Of a DNA stretch of 40,907 nucleotides, positions 31,929-40,291 are shown piece after piece (positions within the stretch are counted from its first letter, which is position 1; every line of letters begins with the position of its first letter). The notes beneath the pieces were generated by a model. It was not told the origin of the DNA. It was given only the letters and a program-made list of their open reading frames with translations, and ran no database searches. Source of the DNA: Microcaldota archaeon (GTDB lineage Archaea; Micrarchaeota; Micrarchaeia; Micrarchaeales; CABMGC01); the NCBI GenBank assembly GCA_030040595.1, contig JASHTL010000029.1, positions 1 through 40,907 on the forward strand, read 5' to 3'. A program made the translations under genes and the position numbers.

Positions 31929-33497
31929 ATGCCGAGACAGCCTAAAAGCACTAAGACTCTAGATATAGGAGTAAAACACGCAGGCCTTGCAACATTCGTA
32001 TTTTTGGGAAAGGTCATTTCAATTCTAGCAGGAGCCCTGATGCTTATAATTGTTGCGCGTATCCTTGGGCCCACCCAATACGGCATATATGTAGTTGCGC
32101 TGGCCGTGGCTAGTTTCATAAGCGCATTTGGCAGTATAAATGCCGGCGTATATTTCAACAAGAAGTTACCCCAGCTTAGTTCTGAGAAGAACATGTCTGC
32201 GGCAGGTACATTTATAGGGGATTCGCTATTATTTTTCATTATTGTTTCCCTAATTCTTACAATTGTTGGGGCTCTTTTGAGCACATCAATTTCGTTGGTG
32301 TTATTCAGTTCGCCATCCTATTCGTTCTATATACTGCTTGCAGTAACAAGCATATTCTGGACAATCGCATACGGCGTATATAGCACCGCGTTGGTTGGGG
32401 TAGGCACTGGAACCGAAGTTGCGGTCTCTACGATGCTGTACCTTGTATTGCAGGCCATAACAAGCATCACGCTTGTCTTGCTCGGGTTTGGCGTTACAGG
32501 TGCAATAATCGGATACCTTACGGGCTTTGCTGTTGCAACTGTTGTTTCTCTATACTACTTGAACAGGCATGTGCCGATACACTTTTCACTGCGCGGTATA
32601 CGACAAAGGCTTCATGAAATTCTCTCGTTCTCCGTGCCGCTTACCATATCTGGCATCGTAGTAGGGCTTTCAAACAACTTTGCAGTCATACTCATGGGGT
32701 TATTGTTGATTCCTGCGGGATTGATAGGGCAATACGGGGTTGCATTGAAAGTTGGCACAGTTATAGACACCGCAACAGGCGCCATTAGCGTGGTCCTTGT
32801 GCCTCTCTTCGCAACCGCAATATACAGTAAACAGACTATCTCAAAGATCGGCAATTTGTATAGAGCATCTCTCTTTTACGGCCTGCTTTTTGCCGCGCCG
32901 ATGGTGGTCTTTGCTTCGGTGCTCTCCAAGAACATAATAGTCACGGTCTTTACCGCCTCATACAGCAGCGCCGTGCTTTATATGCCTATAATCAGCATCG
33001 GTCTGCTTATAAGCCTTGTAGGTGGATACGCAAGTTATGTACTGATAAGCTTTGGAAAAGTCAGGAAGGTGATGAAGTATTCGGTGTATGTCACCATAGT
33101 GCAATTCGCGGCCATGGTGTTGTTAGGCCTGGAATTTCGAGTGATAGGCATAATCGTAGGTTATCTCTACATAGGCAGCATAATCTCGGCATATCTTTAC
33201 ATTCATGAACTGCATGTGTCAGGAGTGCGTTTCCAGCCGGGGCCGATATTGCGCGTAGTTATGTCGAACTTTATTCTGGCGATAGCCTTCCTTCCGCTTC
33301 TGCTTCTTACAATAAGGCCCCTCTATGTCCTTATCATAGGGGTCGTAGAGGCATTGATTGTCTACCCGTTCTTGCTTGCAAAGACTAGGACAGTATCAAA
33401 GGATGACATTATGGTCCTTTCTAAGGTCAGCAAACAGGTGCCCGTGCTAGGGAGCACGCTGGGTGCGCTAGTTTCTTATACGGCGTTCTTCATATAG
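31929..33497 (+). CDS. oligosaccharide flippase (Wzx/MOP superfamily)
   Basis: A 522-residue polytopic membrane protein with about 12-14 helices. The start (LATFVFLGKVISILAGALML, then VARILGPTQYGIYVVALAVA) is the typical first pair of helices of polysaccharide flippases, with the RxLGPxxYG motif. It would turn lipid-linked glycan repeat units across the membrane. It has its own TATA box, 17 bases before the HAD gene, and is flanked by heptose genes, so the product of the cluster is probably exported as a surface glycan. Confidence 0.92.
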   Translation: MPRQPKSTKTLDIGVKHAGLATFVFLGKVISILAGALMLIIVARILGPTQYGIYVVALAVASFISAFGSINAGVYFNKKLPQLSSEKNMSAAGTFIGDSLLFFIIVSLILTIVGALLSTSISLVLFSSPSYSFYILLAVTSIFWTIAYGVYSTALVGVGTGTEVAVSTMLYLVLQAITSITLVLLGFGVTGAIIGYLTGFAVATVVSLYYLNRHVPIHFSLRGIRQRLHEILSFSVPLTISGIVVGLSNNFAVILMGLLLIPAGLIGQYGVALKVGTVIDTATGAISVVLVPLFATAIYSKQTISKIGNLYRASLFYGLLFAAPMVVFASVLSKNIIVTVFTASYSSAVLYMPIISIGLLISLVGGYASYVLISFGKVRKVMKYSVYVTIVQFAAMVLLGLEFRVIGIIVGYLYIGSIISAYLYIHELHVSGVRFQPGPILRVVMSNFILAIAFLPLLLLTIRPLYVLIIGVVEALIVYPFLLAKTRTVSKDDIMVLSKVSKQVPVLGSTLGALVSYTAFFI

Positions 33498-33513
33498 TTA
33501 TATTGGCTAGTAC

Positions 33514-33951
33514 ATGGTTAACATGCATAAAGAGAATGGCAGAACGTGGTTCATAGACCTCGATGGTACGGTCTTTGAGCACAACAAGTACCTTGAGCGT
33601 CCTGGTCAGATCGAGGATCCTTTGCCGCATGCAAAGGGGTTCCTTAGGTCCATACCGAAGAGCGACACCATAATATTCACAACAGGCAGGAGCGAGCTGG
33701 AGCGCAAGACCATTGTAGCAAGTCTGAAGAAGGCGCACCTTCGGTTTGATCAGATAGTGACAGGACTTCCGAATGGTGTAAGGGTACTCATCAATGATGA
33801 GAAGCTCTTCCACAAGGGAAAGACCGCTTTCGCTCTCACCGTATCCAGGAATGGTAGGGAGGGATCGGCGCACGAGAAGCTCTCAAAAGGCCTTTACAAT
33901 AAGATAAACAGGGTTGCCAAGGTGAGGCCGCCGCTTAGAAAGCGATTATGA
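33514..33951 (+). CDS. small HAD-family phosphatase
   Basis: A 145-residue HAD protein with motif I WFIDLDGTVFEHN (D15, D17), motif II FTTGRS (T56) and motif IV-like VLINDEK (D95), with a basic C-terminal tail. It lacks the cap and zinc loop of classical GmhB, which is longer and starts LDRDG. HAD proteins of this short WFIDLDGT form occur in capsule-sugar clusters, and this one could remove the 7-phosphate from heptose 1,7-bisphosphate, the step otherwise missing here. Its end overlaps the convergent aldehyde dehydrogenase gene by six bases. An ATG at 33523 is an alternative start. Confidence 0.82.
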   Translation: MVNMHKENGRTWFIDLDGTVFEHNKYLERPGQIEDPLPHAKGFLRSIPKSDTIIFTTGRSELERKTIVASLKKAHLRFDQIVTGLPNGVRVLINDEKLFHKGKTAFALTVSRNGREGSAHEKLSKGLYNKINRVAKVRPPLRKRL

Positions 33952-35310
33952 TATTATTATAGTCTTTATATTAGCAAATTCAAGCAGGCTGTAGTGAGAG
34001 AATTCCCTGCCGATGCCACTCTTCTTTACACCGCCGAACGGCAGTCTGAAATCCGAGTTTGCTCCCCTGTTTACGCATGCCATGCCTGCCTCCATCCGGC
34101 GCGCGATTCGCTCACCTTTCGATATATCGCCGGTCCAGATGCTTGCGCCAAGGCCGTATTCGGTATCATTGGCAAGTTTTATCGCAGCTTCTTCGCTCTT
34201 GACCTTTATTATTGGAATGACAGGGCCGAAGACCTCCTCCTTCATTACTTTCATGTTCTTCTTTACATTGGTCAGCACTGTAGGCTGGAACACGAAGCCC
34301 TTATCGCCGAGCCTACTGCCTCCGCACTCCACCTTGGCCCCTTTGGAGGTTGCGTCCCTTACCTGCTCCTCAATCTTGAGCAGCTGTTCCTTGTTGGCGA
34401 GGGGGCCTATCTGGGTCTTCGGGTCAAGCGGGTCACCAACAACCAAGTTGCGCGTGTTCTCCACCACCTGCTTGGTGAACTCGTCAGCTACCACTGGCAC
34501 GACTATGAAACGTTTCGACGCGGAGCAGCTCTGCCCTGTTGAGGCAATCCTCGTTTCCACAGCCTTCTTAGCTGCCTTCTCCACGTCGGCATCGGCAAGC
34601 ACTATGAATGCGTTTGAGCCTCCCAGCTCAAGCACTATCTTTTTAACGTTCGAAGCGGCAAGCTTCGCCATAGATTTTCCTGCATCGGTGCCTCCAGTGA
34701 CAGATATAGCGTCAACGTACTTGCTCCGTATCAGCTTCGGCAGCGCGTTGTGAGTGGTTATCAGAGTCCTGAACGTGTTCTCGGGGAACCCTGCTTCCTT
34801 GAATGCGGCTTCGATTGCCGTGGCGCACATTGGCACAGTATTGCTGTGCTTCAGCACGACAACGTTGCCTACGGTCATTGCAGGAGCTGCGCACCGTATC
34901 ACCTGCGTGAACGGGTAGTTCCATGGCATTATAGCAAGCACGACGCCTAGCGGCTCGAAGGCTATGTAGCTCTTCTGGTACTCTGTCCTGACGGCCTCGT
35001 CCTGCAGGCGCACCTTCCCGTTATCGGCAAAGTAATTGCATATTTTTGAGCATGTCTCTATCTCTGATATCGCCTGGCCGTACGTTCTGCCCATTTCTAG
35101 GGCCATCAGCCTTGCGTATTCCTCCTTCCTGGTCTCGAAGACTGCAGCCAGCTTCCTTAGCAGCGCAGCCCTGTTGTCTATTCCTGAATCTCTCCATGCA
35201 GGAAATGCCATTTTTGCAGCCTTGCATACTTCCAATGCTTGCTGTGGCGTGATCGGCTCGAATTCCTTGTTCATTTCCTCAGTCATAGGGTTCTGTGATC
35301 TTATTGTCAT
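33946..35310 (-). CDS. NAD(P)-dependent aldehyde dehydrogenase
   Basis: A 454-residue aldehyde dehydrogenase, closest in form to succinate-semialdehyde or lactaldehyde dehydrogenases. N131 (IMPWNYPF), E228 (VLELGGSN) and the nucleophile C262 (TGQSCSASKRF) are all in place, with VTGGTDAGKSMA as cofactor loop and CVNRGANSDFRLPFGGVKKSGIGRE near the end in two parts. The frame is open 31 codons further, but MTIRSQN at 35310 was chosen because a TATA element near 35355-35364 gives a 24-base leader. Function in the cell is uncertain; it flanks the glycan island. Confidence 0.93.
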   Translation of the reverse strand: MTIRSQNPMTEEMNKEFEPITPQQALEVCKAAKMAFPAWRDSGIDNRAALLRKLAAVFETRKEEYARLMALEMGRTYGQAISEIETCSKICNYFADNGKVRLQDEAVRTEYQKSYIAFEPLGVVLAIMPWNYPFTQVIRCAAPAMTVGNVVVLKHSNTVPMCATAIEAAFKEAGFPENTFRTLITTHNALPKLIRSKYVDAISVTGGTDAGKSMAKLAASNVKKIVLELGGSNAFIVLADADVEKAAKKAVETRIASTGQSCSASKRFIVVPVVADEFTKQVVENTRNLVVGDPLDPKTQIGPLANKEQLLKIEEQVRDATSKGAKVECGGSRLGDKGFVFQPTVLTNVKKNMKVMKEEVFGPVIPIIKVKSEEAAIKLANDTEYGLGASIWTGDISKGERIARRMEAGMACVNRGANSDFRLPFGGVKKSGIGREFSHYSLLEFANIKTIIIS

Positions 35311-35354
35311 GATTTGCACCGTATCTGGTCTTCTAATTATGCTTTCGGTTTCGA

Positions 35355-35364
35355 TATTATAAAA
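35355..35364. promoter_or_regulatory. shared bidirectional TATA element
   Basis: TATTATAAAA reads as a TATA box on both strands (TTTTATAATA on the minus). It would serve the aldehyde dehydrogenase (minus) with a 24-base leader and the spermidine-synthase-like gene (plus) with a leader near 45 bases. Confidence 0.4.
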
Positions 35365-35430
35365 GGTTTCCCTCAATTGCGCATTGTAATAATAATCTTG
35401 CATGAGATATTTGCCTGTCTGGTGCGTATC

Positions 35431-36180
35431 ATGAATCTACTTGAACGTTTTCTTGGAGGAAACAGGACAGTAAGCGTGCATATAGGCAAGGACAGGGTTG
35501 AGGTCTTCGATTGGGGGTATGAACGCGTTGTGAAGTTCAACGGAGTGGTCTACTCCAGACTGAATGCCGAGACATTGTACACGCACGAGTACTGGGACTT
35601 CTTCGCGCCCCTAGGCTTCGTCTGGCCCAGGCCGAAGGTGCTCATGATAGGCCTTGGCGGCGGCACAATAGCATACCAGATGTATAAGCTGAAGGGAAGC
35701 GCCGTTTCCATGGAGGCTATAGAGGTCAACAGGGAGATGGTAGGGATCATGCAGGGCTTCCTGAAGGAGGACGTGCCGCTTAAGGTGACCGTAGGCGATG
35801 GCGCAGAATACGTGAAAAAAGCGCAGGGATATGACATAATCATACTTGACGCATACATAAACGACCTGATACCGGAGCAGTTTATCTCAGAGGAATTCGT
35901 CTCTGACGTAAACAGCGCGCTCTCCGATGACGGCATATTCGCATTGAACTACATAAAGTCCTCAAACGGTTATGAAAAATTCGATAGGTATGTGGAAACG
36001 CTGAAGAACCTGTTCAAGGTGTACAAGGTGAGCGTGGGCTTCCTCACATCCAATACTATACTCGTCTGCTCAAAGAAGTACGATAAGGAGGAGATCTTTT
36101 CAAGGATCAAGTCTTCATTCAGCAGTGACAAGGATGGTGAATACGTGCTGAGCGGCTACGAACGCATGTCTGAACTCTGA
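35431..36180 (+). CDS. spermidine-synthase-like protein
   Basis: A 249-residue Rossmann methyltransferase-fold protein of the SpeE type. VLMIGLGGGTIAYQM (70-84) is the nucleotide loop, AIEVNREMVGI the acidic strand end, VTVGDGAEYVKK the next motif and YDIIILDAYIND the acidic motif that binds the amine substrate. The classical YHE motif of true spermidine synthase appears only as THEYWDF, so it may use another acceptor or have lost aminopropyl transfer. The frame opens far upstream, but MNLLERF at 35431 is the natural start. Its end overlaps the convergent HTH gene by 25 bases. Confidence 0.85.
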   Translation: MNLLERFLGGNRTVSVHIGKDRVEVFDWGYERVVKFNGVVYSRLNAETLYTHEYWDFFAPLGFVWPRPKVLMIGLGGGTIAYQMYKLKGSAVSMEAIEVNREMVGIMQGFLKEDVPLKVTVGDGAEYVKKAQGYDIIILDAYINDLIPEQFISEEFVSDVNSALSDDGIFALNYIKSSNGYEKFDRYVETLKNLFKVYKVSVGFLTSNTILVCSKKYDKEEIFSRIKSSFSSDKDGEYVLSGYERMSEL

Positions 36181-37244
36181 CGCGCCACGTGTGACGTCCT
36201 TCCCTCATTGCTAAGTTGCCAGGATAGTCTCCTCTTGAAAGCCCGGTACTCTTCCATTCCTGCAGATCGCGTATAATTAGTGCGCTTAAGGGCCTCGATG
36301 AATCCCTCGTCGGTGCAGGCTAGCATCTGGCGGATCTTGCGCGCATGGACATTCTTGAACAGGCTGAACGTCTCGCTGAAGACCCCAGACGCTTCGATGG
36401 TCCTATCCATATACTCTTCCTTCAGGTTGCTGAAGTACTCCAACCTTGGCCTTATTCTGCTTAGGGGATATTCGAGTAGATCAGGGTTCCTTTCCATCAT
36501 ATTTACGCTAAGGCCAAAGTTCATCATGTAGTACCTGATCTTGCCTTCCATCGACTCTAGGCCTTCCTTCTTAATTAGGTGGGGGACACATGCAAGTATT
36601 GCTGCACACTTACGTATATCGTAATTGGGACCAGGTATGACCCTAAGGTTGAGTCCTTTCAGTCTTCTTTCATATATAGCCATTACCCTTTTGCGGATCC
36701 CGTTCTCACGCAGACCCGTCTTCCCAGCAATATCATGCACGCTCTCGCCGTTATCGAGACAACGCTCGATGAACGTCCTTGACTCGTTGTCTGTTAGGGT
36801 TTTGTGTGATGGAAGCTCTAGTCCGGACCACGCAATGCTGACTGCTCTTGGCGTGACTTTCAGTTTGGCCGCAGCCTCATAAAGCGTGAGACCTTCTCTA
36901 TTGGCTCTCCTGTAGGTAGTCTCCTGAACGCGACGCTTATCGAATGTGCCATTCGGCTTAAGTTCGAGGGCAGCAATCGCTCTGGAGACCGAAGCCGCAT
37001 TTACGCCGAAGTCTCTGGCCATCTGGCCTCCGGTCATGCCTCGGGCATGAGCAAGTTCTACCTGCTCCCAGGTTACGTCTACGTCTCTGAAGGGTTTCGC
37101 TTTTCTCCTTGCCATATTAATGGCTGCAGTGATGTCCTCCCTCTCATCGGTTCTGACAATCCTGGCAAGGACGTTACCGGGGTCTTCGGCAGGCATTGGT
37201 GGCTTTCTCCTTACTGAGACCATAACTTCAGTCATCTGAATCAC
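36156..37244 (-). CDS. multi-HTH protein with mTERF-like C-terminal repeats
   Basis: A 362-residue basic protein. Three helix-turn-helix-like units can be seen: about 70-93 (MTGGQMARDFGVNAASVSRA), 118-142 (GLTLYEAAAKLKVTPRAVS) and 166-190 (ESVHDIAGKTGLRENGIRKR). From about 212 to 275 two helical repeats follow that match the mTERF pattern, with a proline-led loop and Leu spacing: ILACVPHLIKKEGLESMEGK and then GLSVNMMERNPDLLEYPLSR continuing IRPRLEYF. mTERF proteins bind double-stranded nucleic acid in mitochondria and plastids. A DNA-binding role is likely; the mTERF match is by eye. Starts at MIQMTEV; M4 and M8 are alternatives. Confidence 0.75.
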   Translation of the reverse strand: MIQMTEVMVSVRRKPPMPAEDPGNVLARIVRTDEREDITAAINMARRKAKPFRDVDVTWEQVELAHARGMTGGQMARDFGVNAASVSRAIAALELKPNGTFDKRRVQETTYRRANREGLTLYEAAAKLKVTPRAVSIAWSGLELPSHKTLTDNESRTFIERCLDNGESVHDIAGKTGLRENGIRKRVMAIYERRLKGLNLRVIPGPNYDIRKCAAILACVPHLIKKEGLESMEGKIRYYMMNFGLSVNMMERNPDLLEYPLSRIRPRLEYFSNLKEEYMDRTIEASGVFSETFSLFKNVHARKIRQMLACTDEGFIEALKRTNYTRSAGMEEYRAFKRRLSWQLSNEGRTSHVARQSSDMRS

Positions 37245-37333
37245 AGAATACGCTATTCACATCTAGCTCTCGGCCGCCATTTTAATACATTTGCTACAAT
37301 ATCGGATGCATATTGCGCTATGCATGAATATGC

Positions 37334-37930
37334 CTAGAAGTGGAACAGTGCTATTGCCACTGCCACAACCATCATCACAGATCCTATCGTCAACTGGATT
37401 GCCCACTCTGGGAGTTTCTCTATGAATGGCTCTATCCCTTTTATGGCGATCAGCGGAAGGACAAGGCCGATGACCATACCTATGATTGCAGAGACGTATG
37501 CGTTGCCTGCTGCGGCGCCTATGGACATGCTTATGCTGCCAGCCTCAACCTCCTCTAGGAGTATGGCCGAGTATACGCCGATCATGCCAACTCCTATTTC
37601 CTCCTTGATCTCTTCCCTCTCTTCCTTCTTGCTGCGCTTCTTGTGTCTCTCCGCCATCTTCTCGTATCCTTCCTGGAAGAAGTGAGCTCCGAGTATGAAG
37701 ATTATGGCTGCTGCAATCAGGAGCGTTATTTCCAAAGGCAGCACGTCGAATATGAAATAGATTATTGCGATCAGCGGTATCAGAGTGGCAAGCCCAGCCA
37801 GAGTTATCATCCATGCCTTGCGCCATTTGTACTTGCTTGCGGCTGCAACGGTGAATAGGGCTATCTCGCTTCCTTCTATGAAACCTATCACTATTGTTGC
37901 AAGTATTACCTGGTAGATTATGATCGTCAT
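37334..37930 (-). CDS. six- or seven-helix membrane protein, possible metal permease
   Basis: A 198-residue membrane protein with two similar halves separated by a charged loop (about residues 90-112, rich in Lys, Arg and Glu). Each half begins a helix with clustered glutamates: GFIEGSEIALF (E19, E22) and AILLEEVEAGSIS (E126, E127, E129). Paired ExxE-like motifs in an inverted repeat are seen in iron permeases of the FTR1 type and in other cation transporters, and the layout resembles COG4280 membrane proteins. Transport of a metal is only a suggestion. The ATG at 37930 starts two bases after the stop of the MFS gene, so they form one operon. Confidence 0.72.
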   Translation of the reverse strand: MTIIIYQVILATIVIGFIEGSEIALFTVAAASKYKWRKAWMITLAGLATLIPLIAIIYFIFDVLPLEITLLIAAAIIFILGAHFFQEGYEKMAERHKKRSKKEEREEIKEEIGVGMIGVYSAILLEEVEAGSISMSIGAAAGNAYVSAIIGMVIGLVLPLIAIKGIEPFIEKLPEWAIQLTIGSVMMVVAVAIALFHF

Positions 37931-37932
37931 GC

Positions 37933-39210
37933 TCAATCATGCCTGAATGTGTCGGTGGTGCTGTGCAGCGGGGACGTTATACGTTTCCTGAATGCCCATA
38001 CGACAGCTGCAGTGATAAGTGTAACCACGGCAGCAATTAATATAGGTACCTGAACGGCAAATACCGCCGCTATATATCCGGCTAATGCGGGCGGTATGAC
38101 CTGTCCAAGCGAGTATACGCTCGCGTTTATGCCGAGTATCTCCCCCTGTATCGACTTTCCGGCTGACCTGCTTACTATGGCAGGAAGGTATGCCTGAACA
38201 AATCCGTTGAATACGGAGAAGACAGGTATCACAAGCAACAGCTCCTGCCATGCGTTTACGAATGCGTATGCAAACAGCATTATCGCGGTGCCCAGCATGC
38301 CTATAAACAGTATCTGGTATTCCTTGTTCTTTGGAAGCCTCCTGAGTATTACAAACTGTGACAGGGCGAAGCAGATTCCTACGTAGGCAAACATGTTGCC
38401 TATATCGCCCTGGGTGAAGCCGAACCTGACTATGTAAAGGACAGCTATGAACGTTGTGAAGAAAGTGAATCCCAGGTTGTCAAGGAATGCCACTGCCAGT
38501 ATCACGCGTATTGATTTGTGCTTATATGCAGCTGCTATGTTGCTCAGGGACTGCAGCGGGTTCAACCTTATGCTAGTGTCTTTTTTCTTCAGGGTCTCTG
38601 CCAAAACGAACAATATCAGCATCATCTCTATGAAGCTAAGTACTGCTGCAAAGAAGAACGGGGTGGACGCATTGAACCAGCTCACTATGGTTGGATCGGA
38701 GAGCTTTCCGCCTAGGAACGGACCAAGTATAAAACCTAGCCCGAACGCTGCGCCAATAAGGCCGAAGTTCTTGGCCCTATCCTGCGGTTTCGTTATGTCT
38801 GACATGACGGCCTGGGCTATTGATATGTTGCCCCCGGTTATGCCGTCTATGGCCCTTGCAAAGAAGAGGAGCGGGAGGTTTGCAAGCAGTATGCCTATTG
38901 CGAATATTATGTATGAGATAAAAGTTCCGAATACCGATATCAGTAGCAGCTTTTTCCTTCCGTATCTGTCCGAGAGCTGGCCTAGGATGGGGGCTGAGAT
39001 GAACTGCATGAGCGGATATACGGCAGTGAGAAGCCCAAGAAGAATGTACCCGGTTCCCACAGACATGCTGGTAGGCAGGAGGTAAAAGGCCGAGCTTGGG
39101 TCAGCAAGAAGCAGGGGTATTATCGGTATAAGTATGCCGAACCCTACAAGGTCGACAAATATTATAAGGAATATGACCGAGAGTGTCCTTCTGTAAACCT
39201 TCTGGTTCAT
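37933..39210 (-). CDS. major facilitator superfamily transporter
   Basis: A 425-residue transporter with 12 membrane helices. The loop between helices 2 and 3 has the MFS motif A as GQLSDRYGRKKLLL, and FGILIPIIPLLL opens the first helix, a form seen in the TetA/drug-efflux (DHA1) group. Substrate unknown. First gene of a two-gene operon with the possible metal permease. Confidence 0.92.
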   Translation of the reverse strand: MNQKVYRRTLSVIFLIIFVDLVGFGILIPIIPLLLADPSSAFYLLPTSMSVGTGYILLGLLTAVYPLMQFISAPILGQLSDRYGRKKLLLISVFGTFISYIIFAIGILLANLPLLFFARAIDGITGGNISIAQAVMSDITKPQDRAKNFGLIGAAFGLGFILGPFLGGKLSDPTIVSWFNASTPFFFAAVLSFIEMMLILFVLAETLKKKDTSIRLNPLQSLSNIAAAYKHKSIRVILAVAFLDNLGFTFFTTFIAVLYIVRFGFTQGDIGNMFAYVGICFALSQFVILRRLPKNKEYQILFIGMLGTAIMLFAYAFVNAWQELLLVIPVFSVFNGFVQAYLPAIVSRSAGKSIQGEILGINASVYSLGQVIPPALAGYIAAVFAVQVPILIAAVVTLITAAVVWAFRKRITSPLHSTTDTFRHD

Positions 39211-39356
39211 GTAGTAATATCTCTAGCAACGTTAATTAACGCTATTTAAGCGCATTTGCCACGGAGCCGCAACGGCATACGCCAGTTCGAAAGTTAATAA
39301 CCGGCTTATTGGTCAAAAGCATTATAACTTGTCATGACGAACTATTGCCGGAGACG

Positions 39357-40220
39357 ATGTATTCCTTGCTAGGTGTCAGTCTTTTATTTGCAGTATTATC
39401 AATGCTGGGATATGGAGTAGTAGACGTAATAGCATTCTTGCTGGCCAGGCAGGCAGATCCGAGGAAAGTGCCATTATGGACTACCACGTTGAGCATATTA
39501 TTCCTAAGTATAGGGGTGCTATTTGTTTCCCCTCCGCACATAACGATCTACGACCTTTTGCTTTTAGCGTTCGGGTCGGCAATTGGTGTTGTTGGCATAC
39601 TGTCTTTTTACAAGGGACTGAACAAGGGCAGCATTGCGGTAGTCGTGCCGATAGCAAACCTTTGGCCATTAATAGCAGTAATAGCCGGTCTTACGTTATT
39701 GGGCGAGTCCGTCTCTGCTTTACAGTTATACGGGGTACTGATTGCAATAATTGGAACCATCTTCGTCTCATTCAGGTTTAAGGACGTATTGAGGCTAAAT
39801 TTCAGCAGAATTTCACTTGGTGCGAGATATGCACTTGTAACAATGTGTAGCTGGGGAGTGTTCTACACCGTATTGGGTTTTGTATCTAAAACCCTAGGAT
39901 ATTTCTGGCCAACGCTCATAGCGCAGGTATTAGTAGGTATAGGCGTGCTCTCCTATCTGCTAGTCACGCGGGTGGACATATCCTTCCCGAAGAATGTGAG
40001 CGGAAAACTATTTCTGTTCGGTGCGGTGCTTAGTATTGCGGTGTTATGCTACACCATTAGTACGAACTCCGGATATGTAACATTGACAGCTCCAATAACA
40101 GGGTCTTCGCCTTTGATAACAGTGCTGCTGGGAGTGCTGCTGCTCAAGAATAAGATAGAGAGAAACCAGGCTGTAGGCGTGCTGCTTATAATAGTAGGCA
40201 TAGCCCTGATATCTTTATGA
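39357..40220 (+). CDS. EamA/DMT-family transporter
   Basis: A 287-residue protein with ten membrane helices in two EamA repeats. The first repeat ends with GSIAVVVPIANLWPLIAVIA and LLGESVS, and the second with TLTAPITGSSPLITVLLG followed by LLLKNKIERNQAVG, which is the usual EamA pattern. Drug/metabolite transporters of this group move small metabolites; the substrate is unknown. The frame opens at a TTG at 39309, but the ATG at 39357 lies about 32 bases after a TATA-like ATTATAAC (39321-39328) and is preferred. Confidence 0.9.
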   Translation: MYSLLGVSLLFAVLSMLGYGVVDVIAFLLARQADPRKVPLWTTTLSILFLSIGVLFVSPPHITIYDLLLLAFGSAIGVVGILSFYKGLNKGSIAVVVPIANLWPLIAVIAGLTLLGESVSALQLYGVLIAIIGTIFVSFRFKDVLRLNFSRISLGARYALVTMCSWGVFYTVLGFVSKTLGYFWPTLIAQVLVGIGVLSYLLVTRVDISFPKNVSGKLFLFGAVLSIAVLCYTISTNSGYVTLTAPITGSSPLITVLLGVLLLKNKIERNQAVGVLLIIVGIALISL

Positions 40221-40261
40221 CTGTTTTTGGATGCTTGTGCAATTAGTGCGAAATCGGAGCG

Positions 40262-40271
40262 TTTATATTTA
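40262..40271 (+). promoter_or_regulatory. TATA box of the small membrane protein gene
   Basis: TTTATATTTA is centred about 26 bases before the ATG at 40292, so transcription should begin at the start codon. Confidence 0.6.
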
Positions 40272-40291
40272 CAATTCTCTAAGCTTCAACT

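Noticed and set aside
33514..33951. Naming the HAD gene gmhB
   Set aside because: It is shorter than GmhB, begins FIDLDGT and not LDRDG, and lacks the zinc-binding cysteines. Only the role, not the family, may be shared.
34013..34753. 246-codon plus-strand frame opposite the aldehyde dehydrogenase
   Set aside because: It is antisense to the catalytic core of a clear enzyme gene and has no motif or promoter of its own.
39211..39308. Possible tRNA T-arm (AGTTCGAAAG near 39285)
   Set aside because: No acceptor stem, D-arm or anticodon arm can be drawn around it.
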